Shown here piece by piece: positions 55,837 to 64,000 of a stretch of 64,000 bases of DNA. The position numbers were made by a program, and so were the translations under genes. The stretch comes from Sphingomonas natans (GTDB lineage Bacteria; Pseudomonadota; Alphaproteobacteria; Sphingomonadales; Sphingomonadaceae): contig NZ_JAUOTP010000007.1 in the NCBI RefSeq assembly GCF_030546695.1, positions 1 through 64,000 of the forward strand, in the 5' to 3' direction. How positions within the stretch are numbered: the stretch's first letter is position 1; every line of letters begins with the position of its first letter. The notes beneath the pieces are model-generated. The model saw nothing but the letters and a program-made list of their open reading frames with translations. It did no database searches and had not been told where the DNA came from.

Positions 55837-55847
55837 ATTCGCGGCGG

Positions 55848-57908
55848 TCAGCCGCCCATCTGGTCGATCACGAACGCATAAGCCTCGGCGCGCTCGTGGA
55901 GCGATTCGTAGCGCCCCGATTTGCCGCCATGGCCGGCGCCCATATTGATCTTGAGTAGCAGCAAGGCGTCGTCGGTCTTGGTCGCGCGCAGCCGCGCCGC
56001 CCATTTCGCCGGCTCCCAATAGGTCACGCGCGGATCGTTGAGCCCGCCCGTGATCAGCATCGGCGGGTAAGCCTGGGCGGCGACATTCTCGTAGGGCGAG
56101 TAATCGAGGATCAGGCGGAACGCGTCCGCGTCGGTGATCGGATTGCCCCATTCGGGCCATTCGCCCGGGGTCAGCGGCAGACTCTCGTCCTGCATCGTGT
56201 TGAGCACGTCGACGAAGGGCACGTCCGCCACCACCGCCCCCCACAGAGCGGGATCGGTGTTGGCGACGACCCCCATCAGCTCGCCGCCCGCCGACCCGCC
56301 GTTGATCGCGATCCCGCCGGCTCGCGCGAAGCCCGCCGCGATCAGCCCCTTGGCCGCATCGGTGAAGTCGCGGAACGTGTTCCAGCGCTGCGTCGCCTTG
56401 CCCTGTAGGTACCAGTCGTAGCCGAGATCGTCGCCGCCACGGATATGCGCGATCGCATAGGCCCAGCCGCGATCGAGCAGGCTCAGCCGCCCGCTGGAAA
56501 AGTTCGGCGGGATCGCATGGCCGTAGGCGCCATAAGCATAGAGGAAGACCTTGCCCGTTCCGTCTTTGGGGAAGCCCTTCGGATAGACGATCGAGACGGG
56601 GATCGCCTTGCCGTCGCGCGCGGGCACCGACAGCCGCTCGGTCGCATAGAGCGACGCGTCGTAGCCCGACGGCACTTCCTGCACCTTGAGCATCTCCAGC
56701 CGGCGCTCGGCGGGGTGATAGTCGTACACGGTCGAAGGCGTGACGAGCGACGAATAGCCGATCCGATAGGCTTCGGGATCATATTCGGGATTGCCGCCGA
56801 GCCCGGCGCTGTAGCTCGCCTCGGGAAAGGCGATGGCGTGCGTGTCGCCTTCGTAGGTGCGCAGCAGGATCTGGTCGAGCCCGCCGATCCGCGCCGAGAC
56901 CGCGAGATGCTTCGCGAAGCTCGCATGGCCGGTCAAATAGGTCTCGTCGGAGCCGGCGATCACCGTCTCCCAAACCTCGGGCGCGGCCGGATCGGCCGAG
57001 GCCAGGCGGAAGTTCACATGATCGTCGTTGGTCAGGATCCAGAGCTTCCCGTGCGCGCTGTCGACCGCATATTGCCGCTTCACCTGCCGCGGCGAGATGA
57101 GCGTCTGCGCCCCGGCGGGATCGGCGGCGGGCACGATCCGGATTTCGCTCGTCTGGTTGTCGCCGGTCGCGATCTGGATCCACTGCCGGTCCTGCGTGCC
57201 GCCGACCGCGACGCGGAAGCCCTCGTCGGCCTCCTCGTAGAGCGTCGTCGCGGTCGCGGGATCGCTGCCCAGCGCATGCAGCCGCGCGCGATAGCTGCGC
57301 CAATTGTCGTTGACCTCGGTGAAGACAATCCGCTGGCTGTCGCTCGACCAGACCACTCCACCATTGGTGACCGCGCTGACCGTCTCCACGTCCGCGCCCG
57401 TCGCCAGATCGCGGATGCGTAAAGTGAAGCGCTCGGCGCCGCTCTCGTCGGCCGACCAGGCAAGGAGCTTGCCATCGGGGCTCACCGTGAACGCCGCGAG
57501 CCGGAAGTAGGCCTTGCCCTCGGCCTCGGCCGCCTCGTCCAGCATCAGTTGGTCCGCGCCACCCCCAACCGGCTTGCGCCAGCGCCGCGGATATTGGCTG
57601 CCCGTCTCATACGCCCACCAATAGAGATACTCGCCGTCCTTGCGCGGCACGGAGGATTCGTCCTCCTTCATCCGCCCCTTCATCTCCTGGAAGATCGCCT
57701 CGACGAGCTCGGCGCGCGGCGCCATCGCCGCCTCGAAATAGGCATTCTCTTCGCGCAGATAGGAGAGGACCGCCTCGTCCTTCACCTCGGGATAGCCGGG
57801 ATCCTTCAGCCACTGATAGGGATCGTCCAGCGTCGTGCCATGGACGGTCGTCGTGTGGGAGATGCGGTTCGCGCGGGGCGGGGGCGGCAGGTCTGCGGGC
57901 GTGATCAT
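55848..57908 (-). CDS. ptrB: Oligopeptidase B-like S9 serine peptidase
   Basis: Prolyl-oligopeptidase-family enzyme of 686 aa. An N-terminal seven-bladed propeller (residues about 80-410) follows the conserved start PPPPRANRISHTTTVHGTTLDDPYQW. The catalytic domain has IAINGGSAGGELMG (Ser near 535), the Asp region MLITGGLNDPRVTYWEPAKW and the His in GAGHGGKSGRYE. It cleaves small peptides, usually after basic residues. No signal peptide, so likely cytosolic. Confidence 0.94.
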   Translation of the reverse strand: MITPADLPPPPRANRISHTTTVHGTTLDDPYQWLKDPGYPEVKDEAVLSYLREENAYFEAAMAPRAELVEAIFQEMKGRMKEDESSVPRKDGEYLYWWAYETGSQYPRRWRKPVGGGADQLMLDEAAEAEGKAYFRLAAFTVSPDGKLLAWSADESGAERFTLRIRDLATGADVETVSAVTNGGVVWSSDSQRIVFTEVNDNWRSYRARLHALGSDPATATTLYEEADEGFRVAVGGTQDRQWIQIATGDNQTSEIRIVPAADPAGAQTLISPRQVKRQYAVDSAHGKLWILTNDDHVNFRLASADPAAPEVWETVIAGSDETYLTGHASFAKHLAVSARIGGLDQILLRTYEGDTHAIAFPEASYSAGLGGNPEYDPEAYRIGYSSLVTPSTVYDYHPAERRLEMLKVQEVPSGYDASLYATERLSVPARDGKAIPVSIVYPKGFPKDGTGKVFLYAYGAYGHAIPPNFSSGRLSLLDRGWAYAIAHIRGGDDLGYDWYLQGKATQRWNTFRDFTDAAKGLIAAGFARAGGIAINGGSAGGELMGVVANTDPALWGAVVADVPFVDVLNTMQDESLPLTPGEWPEWGNPITDADAFRLILDYSPYENVAAQAYPPMLITGGLNDPRVTYWEPAKWAARLRATKTDDALLLLKINMGAGHGGKSGRYESLHERAEAYAFVIDQMGG

Positions 57909-58072
57909 CGCGTCCGGTGTGGGGATGCGCGCCCCTCATCGCAAGCCATGCGATCGGCTCTTTCCTACAGGACCAAGCTCTGTCACGCTCCCGGGATGAT
58001 CCCGCTGGCGTCCCTTTCCTCTCTGCGCGACGGCAATCTCGCGCGGAGGTGGGGCAGCGGGGGGTGACGTAG

Positions 58073-58090
58073 TGTCAACTTTGTCAACTT
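58073..58090. promoter_or_regulatory. Tandem 9-bp direct repeat upstream of the dienelactone hydrolase
   Basis: TGTCAACTT occurs twice in immediate tandem, 30-47 bp before the GTG start. It lies in the 211-bp divergent gap between ptrB and the hydrolase. It may be part of a promoter or a regulator site; no other element was recognised in the gap. Confidence 0.3.
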
Positions 58091-58119
58091 CCGCGAGTCG
58101 CGGCGATGAGGAGAGAATT

Positions 58120-59016
58120 GTGGCCGACATGCCCGGAAGCAGCGCCTTTTCCCGCGAGTTGCTCGATCTGTTCGATGCCTTCGTCCACGGCGCGATCGAT
58201 CGCCGCGGCTTCATCGCGAAGGCCGCGCTCTATACCGGCTCGGTCGCCGCCGCGACGGGCGTGCTCGCCGCATTGAGCCCCGATTTCGCCTCGGCGCAGG
58301 TCATCGCCCCCGCCGACAAGCGGATCAGCGTCTCCACGGTCGAGATCGCCGCGCCCAAGGGCGACGGCACGATCAAGGCCTATGTCGCCAAGCCCGCGGG
58401 CACCTCGCCCAAGAAGAAGAAGCCCGTCGTGCTCGTCGTCCACGAGAATCGCGGGCTCAATCCGCATATCGAGGATATTGCCCGCCGCCTCGCGGTCGAC
58501 GGCTTCATCGCCGTCGCGCCCGATGCGCTCACCTCGCTCGGCGGCTATCCGGGCACCGAGGATGCGGCGCGCGCGCTGTTCCCCAAGCTCGATCAGGCCA
58601 AGGTCCAGGAGGATTTTCTCGCCGCCGCGGCGTGGGCGCAAGGCCTGCCCGACGGCAACGGCAAGCTCGGCGCGGTCGGCTTCTGCTATGGCGGCGGCAT
58701 CGTGAACATGCTGGCGACGCGCGTTCCCACGCTCCTCGCCGCCGTCCCCTTCTACGGCGCCCCGCCGGTGCTGGCCGACGTGCCCAAGATCAAGGCGGAA
58801 ATCCTCGTCCAGCATGCCGGCAACGACACGCGCCTCGTCGGCCTGTGGCCCGATTACGAGAAGGCGCTGACCGCCGCGGGCGTGCGCCATGTCGGCTATG
58901 TCTATCCGGGCGTCGAGCACGGCTTCAACAACGACACGACCCCGCGCTTCAACAAGGAAGCGGCGGATCTGGCCTGGGCGCGCACGATCGCCTTGTTCAA
59001 GCGCACCCTGGCCTGA
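58120..59016 (+). CDS. Dienelactone hydrolase family protein, probable Tat-exported
   Basis: Alpha/beta-hydrolase of 298 aa. The GTG at 58120 has GAGGAG 6 nt upstream and is preferred to the in-frame GTG at 58072. After an amphipathic N-terminus comes a twin-arginine-like signal (DRRGFIAKAALYTGSVAAATG). The hydrolase core has VLVVHENRGLNPHIEDIARR, the nucleophile region AVGFCYGGGIVN (Cys as in dienelactone hydrolase) and the His in PGVEHGFNND. The substrate is unknown; homologues include YghX-type proteins. Confidence 0.88.
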   Translation: MADMPGSSAFSRELLDLFDAFVHGAIDRRGFIAKAALYTGSVAAATGVLAALSPDFASAQVIAPADKRISVSTVEIAAPKGDGTIKAYVAKPAGTSPKKKKPVVLVVHENRGLNPHIEDIARRLAVDGFIAVAPDALTSLGGYPGTEDAARALFPKLDQAKVQEDFLAAAAWAQGLPDGNGKLGAVGFCYGGGIVNMLATRVPTLLAAVPFYGAPPVLADVPKIKAEILVQHAGNDTRLVGLWPDYEKALTAAGVRHVGYVYPGVEHGFNNDTTPRFNKEAADLAWARTIALFKRTLA

Positions 59017-59018
59017 CC

Positions 59019-59200
59019 GGAAGGAAGAAAGTGGGTTCACGCGGAGACGCGGAGACGCGGAGATGGTGCGCCCCGCGCGAAGCGCACTGCTCCTGCTCGG
59101 CGCTGTAGGGACGAGCGCCGCGGTGCGGCGATAGCGCCACATCTCCGCGCCTCCGCGCCTCCGCGTCTCCGCGTCTCCGCGTGAACCGACTTTCTTCTTC
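59019..59200. repeat. Family-D inverted repeat with tandem 9-mers in each arm
   Basis: GGAAGGAAGAAAGTGGGTTC leads into about three tandem copies of GCGGAGACG on the left. On the right, about five copies of the complementary CTCCGCGTC/CTCCGCGCC lead into GTGAACCGACTTTCTTCTTC. Arms are inverted and about 85 bp apart. The element fills the gap between the dienelactone hydrolase and aminopeptidase P genes. Confidence 0.85.
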
Positions 59201-59241
59201 CCCGACACAGGGGGCTGAACAACCGCCCCGAGCAGGCCTAC

Positions 59242-61044
59242 ATGCGGTTCATGTCCACCCACGCAGACCGCCTCGCCGCGCTTCGCGACGAACTCGCCCG
59301 CCGCCGCCTCGACGGCTTCGTCGTACCGCTGACCGACGAGCATATGTCCGAATATGTCGGCGCCTATGCGCAGCGCCTCGCCTGGCTGACGGGCTTCCAG
59401 GGTTCGGCGGGCTCGGCGGTCGTGCTCCCCGCCGAGGCCGCGATCTTCACCGATGGCCGCTACACGCTGCAGGTCCGCGAACAGGTCGACGGCGCGAACT
59501 GGTCCTATCAGTCCGTCCCCCAGACCAGCGCCGCCCAGTGGCTCGCCGAACATGCGCCGCAGGGCGCGCGCATCGGCTACGATCCCTGGCTGCACACCAA
59601 GAGCTGGGTCCAGCAGGCGACCGCCGCGCTGAAGGCGAAAGGCGCCATGCTCGTCGCGGTCGAGACCAATCCTGTGGACGCGGTCTGGCACGACCGGCCC
59701 TTGCCGTCCGACGCGCGGCTCGTCGTCCAGCCGACCGAGCTCGCCGGCCGCTCCTCGGCCGAGAAGCGCGCCGAGATCGCCGACTGGCTGACGGCCAAGG
59801 GCGCGGATGCTGCCGTCCTCTCCGCGCTCGATTCGATCGCCTGGACGTTCAACGTCCGCGGCGCCGATGTCGATCGCACCCCCGTCGCCTTGGCCTACGC
59901 ACTCGTCGGCGCGGACGGCACCGCCGACCTGTTCGTCGCGCCCGACAAGCTCACCGACGACGTCCGCCAGCATCTCGGCAACGCGGTCCGCCTTCATCCG
60001 CGCGATGCCTTCGCCGATCATCTGGGCGGCCTCGCCGGCAAGACGATCGTCGTCGATCCCGATCGCGCCGTCGCCGCCATCTTCGGCACGCTGGAAGGGG
60101 CAGGGGCCAGGGTGCTGCCGCTGCGCGACCCCGCCATACTCCCCAAGGCGATCAAGAATGCGGCCGAGCAGGCCGGCCACCGCGCCGCGCAGGCGCGCGA
60201 TGGTGCCGCGCTCAGCCGCTTCCTCCATTGGCTCTCGATCGAGGCGCCCAAGGGCGGCGTCACCGAACTCTCCGCGCAGGACAGGCTGCTCGCCTTCCGC
60301 GAGGAAACCGGGCGCCTACGCGATCTGTCCTTCGATACGATCTCGGGCGCCGGCCCCAATGGCGCGGTCGTCCACTATCGCGTGAGCGAGGAGAGCAACC
60401 GCCCGCTGGAGCTGAACTCGCTCTATCTCGTCGATTCGGGCGGCCAATATCAGGACGGCACCACCGATGTGACGCGCACCGTCGCGATCGGCACGCCCAG
60501 CCCTGAGATGCGCGATCGCTTCACCCGCGTGCTGAAGGGCCATATCGCGCTGGCCAGCGCGGTCTTCCCGGCGGGCACACGCGGCGGCCAGCTCGATACG
60601 CTCGCGCGCCGATATCTGTGGGCGGCGGGGCTCGATTATGCGCACGGCACCGGCCACGGCGTCGGCGCCTTCCTCGCGGTCCACGAAGGCCCGCAGCGCA
60701 TCGCCCCCGTCGGCGGCGCCTTCGTCGGCGGCGACGAGCCCCTGCAGGCGGGGATGATCCTCTCGAACGAGCCCGGTTATTACAAGACCGGCGAATATGG
60801 CATCCGCATCGAGAATCTCGTGCTGGTCGAGCCGCGCGACGTTCCCGGCGCGGAGAAGGCGCTGCTGGGCTTCGAGACGCTCACCTTCGCCCCGATCGAC
60901 CGCACGCTCATCGATCTAGCGCTGGTGACCCCCGCCGAGCGCGCCTGGGTCGATGGCTATCATGCCAGGGTCGCAGAGGTGGTGGGCCCGCAGCTCGAGG
61001 ACGAAGCCGCTGCCTGGCTCAAGAGCGCAACCGCGCCGCTCTAA
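59242..61044 (+). CDS. pepP: Xaa-Pro aminopeptidase (M24B family)
   Basis: Metallo-aminopeptidase of 600 aa, the long form with two creatinase-like N-terminal domains (about 1-310) and a pita-bread catalytic domain. Metal ligands appear in YLVDSGGQYQDGTTDVTRT (two Asp, about 397 and 408), GTGHGVGAFLAVHEGP (His near 471), ILSNEPGYY (Glu) and FETLTFAPID (Glu). It removes N-terminal residues preceding proline. Start is ATG 59242 or 59251; neither has a strong ribosome binding site. Confidence 0.93.
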   Translation: MRFMSTHADRLAALRDELARRRLDGFVVPLTDEHMSEYVGAYAQRLAWLTGFQGSAGSAVVLPAEAAIFTDGRYTLQVREQVDGANWSYQSVPQTSAAQWLAEHAPQGARIGYDPWLHTKSWVQQATAALKAKGAMLVAVETNPVDAVWHDRPLPSDARLVVQPTELAGRSSAEKRAEIADWLTAKGADAAVLSALDSIAWTFNVRGADVDRTPVALAYALVGADGTADLFVAPDKLTDDVRQHLGNAVRLHPRDAFADHLGGLAGKTIVVDPDRAVAAIFGTLEGAGARVLPLRDPAILPKAIKNAAEQAGHRAAQARDGAALSRFLHWLSIEAPKGGVTELSAQDRLLAFREETGRLRDLSFDTISGAGPNGAVVHYRVSEESNRPLELNSLYLVDSGGQYQDGTTDVTRTVAIGTPSPEMRDRFTRVLKGHIALASAVFPAGTRGGQLDTLARRYLWAAGLDYAHGTGHGVGAFLAVHEGPQRIAPVGGAFVGGDEPLQAGMILSNEPGYYKTGEYGIRIENLVLVEPRDVPGAEKALLGFETLTFAPIDRTLIDLALVTPAERAWVDGYHARVAEVVGPQLEDEAAAWLKSATAPL

Positions 61045-61045
61045 C

Positions 61046-61130
61046 TACCGTGCTCCGGCGAAGGCCGGAGCCCAGGCCAAAAAGCGCGCCGCTAGTCCTC
61101 CTGCGCTCCGGCCTCCGCCGGAGTACCGGG
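61046..61130. repeat. Family-E inverted repeat
   Basis: CCGTGCTCCGGCGAAGGCCGGAG on the left and CTCCGGCCTCCGCCGGAGTACCGG on the right, about 35 bp apart. It lies after the aminopeptidase P gene and supplies the last codons of the small minus-strand gene at 61092. Confidence 0.8.
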
Positions 61131-61262
61131 CACTTCACCATATAGGCTCGGGGCCTCCGCCGCCGGCACCTCCGCCGCGCGCGCCTGCGCCTTACGCCTG
61201 CGCAAATTCACACGCAGCGCCTCGGCCAGCCGGGCATCGCGCGCAGGATCGTCCTTGGCCAT
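61092..61262 (-). CDS. Small conserved-looking basic protein of unknown function
   Basis: 56-aa protein from ATG 61262, with an amphipathic Arg/Lys/Ala-rich helix (ARDARLAEALRVNLRRRKAQ). Short proteins beginning MAKDDP with this pattern are frequent in sphingomonads, from memory. The C-terminal dozen residues (GTPAEAGAQED) are encoded by repeat E, so the natural end has been altered or extended. Function unknown. Confidence 0.5.
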   Translation of the reverse strand: MAKDDPARDARLAEALRVNLRRRKAQARAAEVPAAEAPSLYGEVPGTPAEAGAQED

Positions 61263-61365
61263 GACCCACTCATAGCGCGCCCGCCGCCCGCTTGCCATTG
61301 ACCTCGCCGCCCCGCTTCGCCATAGGCGCCACCTTCCCGCAAGGGGAGGGTCACATGCTGGCCGT

Positions 61366-61418
<53 letters not shown>

Positions 61419-61440
<22 letters not shown>

Positions 61441-61892
61441 GCATCCCCGCCTGATCCGTCCGGCCCGGCCAGCGCGATCCGGAAGCTGCCGATCGGCCGC
61501 CCGGTCGCCTTGTCGACGACCACCGGCTCCAGCCTCCGTCCCGTCTCGGCGTCCACCGAATAGGTCGTGCCGCCTTCGCCGTGATGGGCACGCCCCCATT
61601 CGCCGATCACGAGCAGGACGGGCAGGAAATCGCGGCCCGCCTGGGTCAGCACATATTCGTCGCGCGGCGGCCGCTCGCTGTAGCGGCGCTTCTCGAGCAG
61701 CCCCGCCTCGGTCAGCGCGCGCAGCCGCCGCGTCAGGATATTGGGGGCGATGCCGAGGTGGCTGCGAAACTGGTCGAAGCGCGTCAGGCCGAAGCCTGCA
61801 TCGCGCAGGATCAGCATGCTCCATGCATCGCCGACGCGCGCCAGCCCGCGCGCGACGGGGCAGGGGCCCTCACATTCTTTGCTCATGTCCAT
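61419..61892 (-). CDS. HxlR-family winged-helix transcriptional regulator
   Basis: Small regulator of 157 aa. The HxlR N-terminus is MDMSKECEGPCPVARGLARV, whose Cys pair may be redox sensitive. The winged helix follows (WSMLILRDAGFGLTRFDQFR, LGIAPNILTRRLRALTEAGLLEKRRYSERPPRDEY). A C-terminal extension of about 50 residues follows. It is divergent from an SDR gene 60 bp away, which is the usual target arrangement. Start 61892 keeps the candidate operator outside the gene. The last seven codons are antisense to tRNA-Thr. Confidence 0.9.
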
Positions 61893-61900
61893 TGCAAACA

Positions 61901-61917
61901 GATAGTGACTTCCTATC
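61901..61917. promoter_or_regulatory. Candidate HxlR operator in the regulator/SDR divergent region
   Basis: GATAGTGACTTCCTATC is an inverted repeat (GATAG, CTATC, 7-bp spacer), followed by ATAGTGCAACTGACTT, which partly repeats ATAGTGACTT. It is an AT-rich island midway between the divergent starts, suited to control of both genes. Regulator identity is inferred. Confidence 0.45.
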
Positions 61918-61951
61918 ATAGTGCAACTGACTTGGACGAAGGACGATTTTC

Positions 61952-62752
61952 ATGACGGATATACGAGGGAGAGCGCTGGTGACGGGCGCGTCGACGGGCA
62001 TCGGCGCGGTCTATGCCGATCGTCTGGCGAAGCGCGGCTACGATCTGATCCTCGTCGCGCGCGACGGCGCCCGTCTCGCCGCGCTCGCCGAGAGGCTCGG
62101 CGAGGAGACCGGCCGCACGGTCGAGGTGCTCCGCGCCGATCTGACCGATCCGATCGATCTTGCGACCGTCGCCGATCGCCTCGCCACCGATGCGTCGATC
62201 ACCTTGCTCGTCAACAATGCCGGCATGTCGCTCAACGGCGGCCTGATCGACAATGATGCGTCCGCGCTCCAGCGGATCATCGCGCTCAACATCACCGCGC
62301 CGACCCTACTCGCTTCCGCCGCGGGCAAGGTCTTCGTCGAACGCGGCGGCGCGATCATCAACATCGCCTCGGTCCTCGCGCTCGCGCCGGAGCTGTTCGA
62401 CGGCGTCTATAGCGGCAGCAAGGCCTATATCCTCAATCTCACGCTCGGCCTCGCCAAGGCCTATGCCGAGAGCAAGCTGCGCGTGCAGGCAGTGCTGCCG
62501 GGCGCCACGCGCACCGAGATTTGGGAGCGATCGGGCAAGGACGTCGATGCCTTCCCGGCGGAGATGGTGATGGAGGTCGACGATCTCGTCGATGCCGCGC
62601 TCGCCGGCTTCGATTCCGGCGAGACGGTCACGATCCCGCCGCTCGCGGACGAAGGCCAATATCTGGCCTATGACGCCGCCCGCAAGGCGCTCGCCCCAGG
62701 CCTCTCCCGCCGCGACGTCGCGGCCCGCTATCGCGTGGCCGTGCCCGCCTGA
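61952..62752 (+). CDS. Short-chain dehydrogenase/reductase
   Basis: Classical SDR of 266 aa. The cofactor motif is LVTGASTGIGAVYADRLAKR near residue 10, the structural motif is LLVNNAGMSLNGG, and the catalytic YxxxK is in YSGSKAY (about 152-156). The fold of the first strand and the Arg in ILVARDG suggest NADPH preference. Probably the target of the divergent HxlR regulator, as in aldehyde- or quinone-stress units. Substrate unknown. Confidence 0.92.
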   Translation: MTDIRGRALVTGASTGIGAVYADRLAKRGYDLILVARDGARLAALAERLGEETGRTVEVLRADLTDPIDLATVADRLATDASITLLVNNAGMSLNGGLIDNDASALQRIIALNITAPTLLASAAGKVFVERGGAIINIASVLALAPELFDGVYSGSKAYILNLTLGLAKAYAESKLRVQAVLPGATRTEIWERSGKDVDAFPAEMVMEVDDLVDAALAGFDSGETVTIPPLADEGQYLAYDAARKALAPGLSRRDVAARYRVAVPA

Positions 62753-62789
62753 GCACCTCTGGCCCCCTCCCTTGGGGAGGGGGCAGTCC

Positions 62790-63725
62790 CTAGAGCTGCA
62801 GCCCCGCCGTCTCGGGTAGTCCCGCCATCAGATTCATGTTCTGCACCGCGGCACCAGCCGCGCCCTTGCCGAGATTGTCGAGCGCGGCCACCAGCCGCGC
62901 CTGGCCGGCTTTCTCGTCGCCATAGACGAACAGGTCGATCCGGTCGGTCCCCGCCAATTGCTCGATCGTCATCACCGGCGGGGCGTTGTCGACGACGCGC
63001 ACCAGGGCACTCCCCGCATAATGATCGGCCAGCGCCGCGCGCAGATCCGCCAAGGTCACCGTGCCGGGCAAGGCATGCAGATGCAGCGGCACCTCCACGA
63101 TCATGCCGCGATAGGTCTTCGCCACCGCCGGCTGGAAGATCGGCGCATGCGTGAGGCCGGCATGGACGGTCATTTCGGGCGCATGCTTGTGCGCGAGGTT
63201 CATCGCATAGGTCCGGAAGGCCGTGTCGGTCGCGGCCGGATCGGCGGGATCCTCGAACGAGGCGATCATCGATTTGCCGCCGCCCGAATAGCCCGAGGTC
63301 GCATTGACCGACAGCAAAGCATCCGCCGGCAACAGCCCGGCGCGCACGAGCGGTCGCACGAGCGCAAGGAAGCCGGTCGGATAGCAGCCCGGATTGGCGA
63401 CATAGTCCGCCGCGCCGATCGCCTCGCGGCAACCCGGCTCCAGCTCGGGAAAGCCGTACGCCCAGCCCGGCGCGATCCGGTGCGCGGTCGACGCGTCGAT
63501 GATCCGCGTCGAGGATCCCTCCAGCAAGGCCACCGCTTCGCGCGCCGCATCGTCGGGCAGGCACAGGATGACGATGTCGGCGGCGTTGAGCGCGTCGCCG
63601 CGCGCGCTCGCGTCCTTCCGCAGCGCTTCGCTCAGCGTCAGCAATTCGATTTCGGGGCGGCCGGCGAGCCGCTCGCCGATCTCCAGCCCGGTCGTGCCGA
63701 CCGCACCGTCGACGAATATCTTCAT
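62790..63725 (-). CDS. argC: N-acetyl-gamma-glutamyl-phosphate reductase (type 2)
   Basis: Arginine biosynthesis enzyme reducing N-acetylglutamyl phosphate; 311 aa, the short ArgC form. It has the nucleotide-binding start MKIFVDGAVGTTGLEIGERL and the catalytic Cys 114 in ANPGCYPTGF. SGYSGGGKSMI and HKHAPEMTVHAGL follow. Its ATG overlaps the stop of an NlpC/P60 gene by 4 bp, so it is second in a minus-strand unit running in from the right edge. Confidence 0.95.
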   Translation of the reverse strand: MKIFVDGAVGTTGLEIGERLAGRPEIELLTLSEALRKDASARGDALNAADIVILCLPDDAAREAVALLEGSSTRIIDASTAHRIAPGWAYGFPELEPGCREAIGAADYVANPGCYPTGFLALVRPLVRAGLLPADALLSVNATSGYSGGGKSMIASFEDPADPAATDTAFRTYAMNLAHKHAPEMTVHAGLTHAPIFQPAVAKTYRGMIVEVPLHLHALPGTVTLADLRAALADHYAGSALVRVVDNAPPVMTIEQLAGTDRIDLFVYGDEKAGQARLVAALDNLGKGAAGAAVQNMNLMAGLPETAGLQL

Positions 63726-64000
63726 GCGATCCTCCGCCGCTTCAATATGGGAGCGGGCTCCTGATGTAGGCGCGCGACCACGTCAACCAAGGGCTCCACC
63801 GCCACCGCCATCGCAAAGGCATTGGCGTGGATCAGGCGCGTTTCGTCGAGCATCAGCCCGACATGGCCGGGGAAGAAGACGAGGTCGCCGGGCAAGGCCG
63901 GCGCATCGGGGTCCAGCTTTGTGCCCAGTCCCTCGCGCTGCATGTCGCTGTCGCGCGGCGCGGCGATGCCGGCGAAATCGCAGGCGACCTGCACGAGCCC
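63722..64000 (-). CDS. NlpC/P60 (C40) family peptidase, C-terminal part only
   Basis: C-terminal about 93 residues of a cell-wall peptidase; the gene continues past the window edge. GLVQVACDFAGI at the cut edge follows the usual catalytic DCSG motif, so the Cys lies just outside. PGDLVFFPGHVGLMLDETRLIHANA carries the catalytic His. It probably cuts gamma-D-Glu-diaminopimelate bonds. Coupled by a 4-bp overlap to argC, with no clear functional reason. Confidence 0.85.
   Translation of the reverse strand, partial: GLVQVACDFAGIAAPRDSDMQREGLGTKLDPDAPALPGDLVFFPGHVGLMLDETRLIHANAFAMAVAVEPLVDVVARLHQEPAPILKRRRIA

Noticed and set aside
59040-59200. Tandem 9-mers considered as a CRISPR array
   Set aside because: Units are contiguous with no spacers and occur as inverted arrays in two arms; no cas genes nearby.
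58084-60228. Minus-strand open frame of about 714 codons
   Set aside because: Opposes the dienelactone hydrolase and aminopeptidase P genes and reads through repeat D; no family features.

Overview
The window is GC-rich, densely packed chromosomal DNA from an alphaproteobacterium. It is most likely a sphingomonad (Sphingomonas or a close relative). The evidence is the cox cluster layout (coxB-ctaD ... ctaB-small ORF-ctaG-ctaE-DUF983-SURF1-thrC-M16), the pyrE-pdxJ-acpS-lepB order, and dispersed palindromic repeats of the kind common in sphingomonad genomes. I see no prophage, transposase, plasmid module or CRISPR array. The content is essentially core and housekeeping genes, punctuated by an unusually heavy load of small palindromic repeats: about two dozen elements, roughly 2.5 kb or about 4% of the window.

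Layout. 1-3008: rmuC (truncated at the left edge) and an APC permease. 3180-12639: a tripartite RND efflux operon with one membrane-fusion protein, two different RND pumps (MdtB/MdtC-like arrangement) and a NodT-type outer-membrane lipoprotein. 12618-15402: a PAP2 phosphatase, then on the minus strand an S41 protease and a degenerate retropepsin-like protein. 15401-18238: purine salvage (adenine/adenosine deaminase plus a phosphoribosyltransferase) and DNA polymerase IV. 18346-20103: a DoxX protein and an FAD amine oxidase (minus). 20199-27850: the complete propionyl-CoA to succinyl-CoA route (pccB, epimerase, methylmalonyl-CoA mutase, pccA), with biotin synthase embedded in it. 27931-31794: an exported helical protein, two RcnB-like proteins, an orphan 2Fe-2S subunit, rpsU and an FKBP isomerase. 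32000-35849 (minus): pyrE, pdxJ, acpS, lepB and an AI-2E-family permease. 36041-48839: the cytochrome c oxidase structural and assembly cluster, interrupted by a six-helix chemoreceptor, and followed by thrC, an M16 protease and an rRNA-methyltransferase-like enzyme. 48974-50609 (minus): ccmB, ccmA and a small zinc metallopeptidase. 50659-53351: pterin dehydratase and an OpuC-like osmolyte ABC transporter with a fused permease/binding protein. 53466-64000: a TonB receptor, oligopeptidase B, a dienelactone hydrolase, aminopeptidase P, tRNA-Thr, a HxlR regulator with a divergent SDR, argC, and an NlpC/P60 protein cut by the right edge.

The most unusual feature is the repeats. At least five sequence families occur, mostly as paired inverted arms 85-150 bp apart. 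Nearly all lie between genes. One family-B element lies in frame inside methylmalonyl-CoA mutase and one family-C element in frame inside propionyl-CoA carboxylase alpha, two enzymes of the same pathway. Several family-B elements end in GGGGAGGA placed at Shine-Dalgarno distance from a start codon. Other repeats supply the last codons of genes. A second oddity is a Thr/Ser/Gly-rich insertion of about 74 residues in the second RND pump.

All functional calls rest on reading motifs and gene order by eye. No database search was possible.
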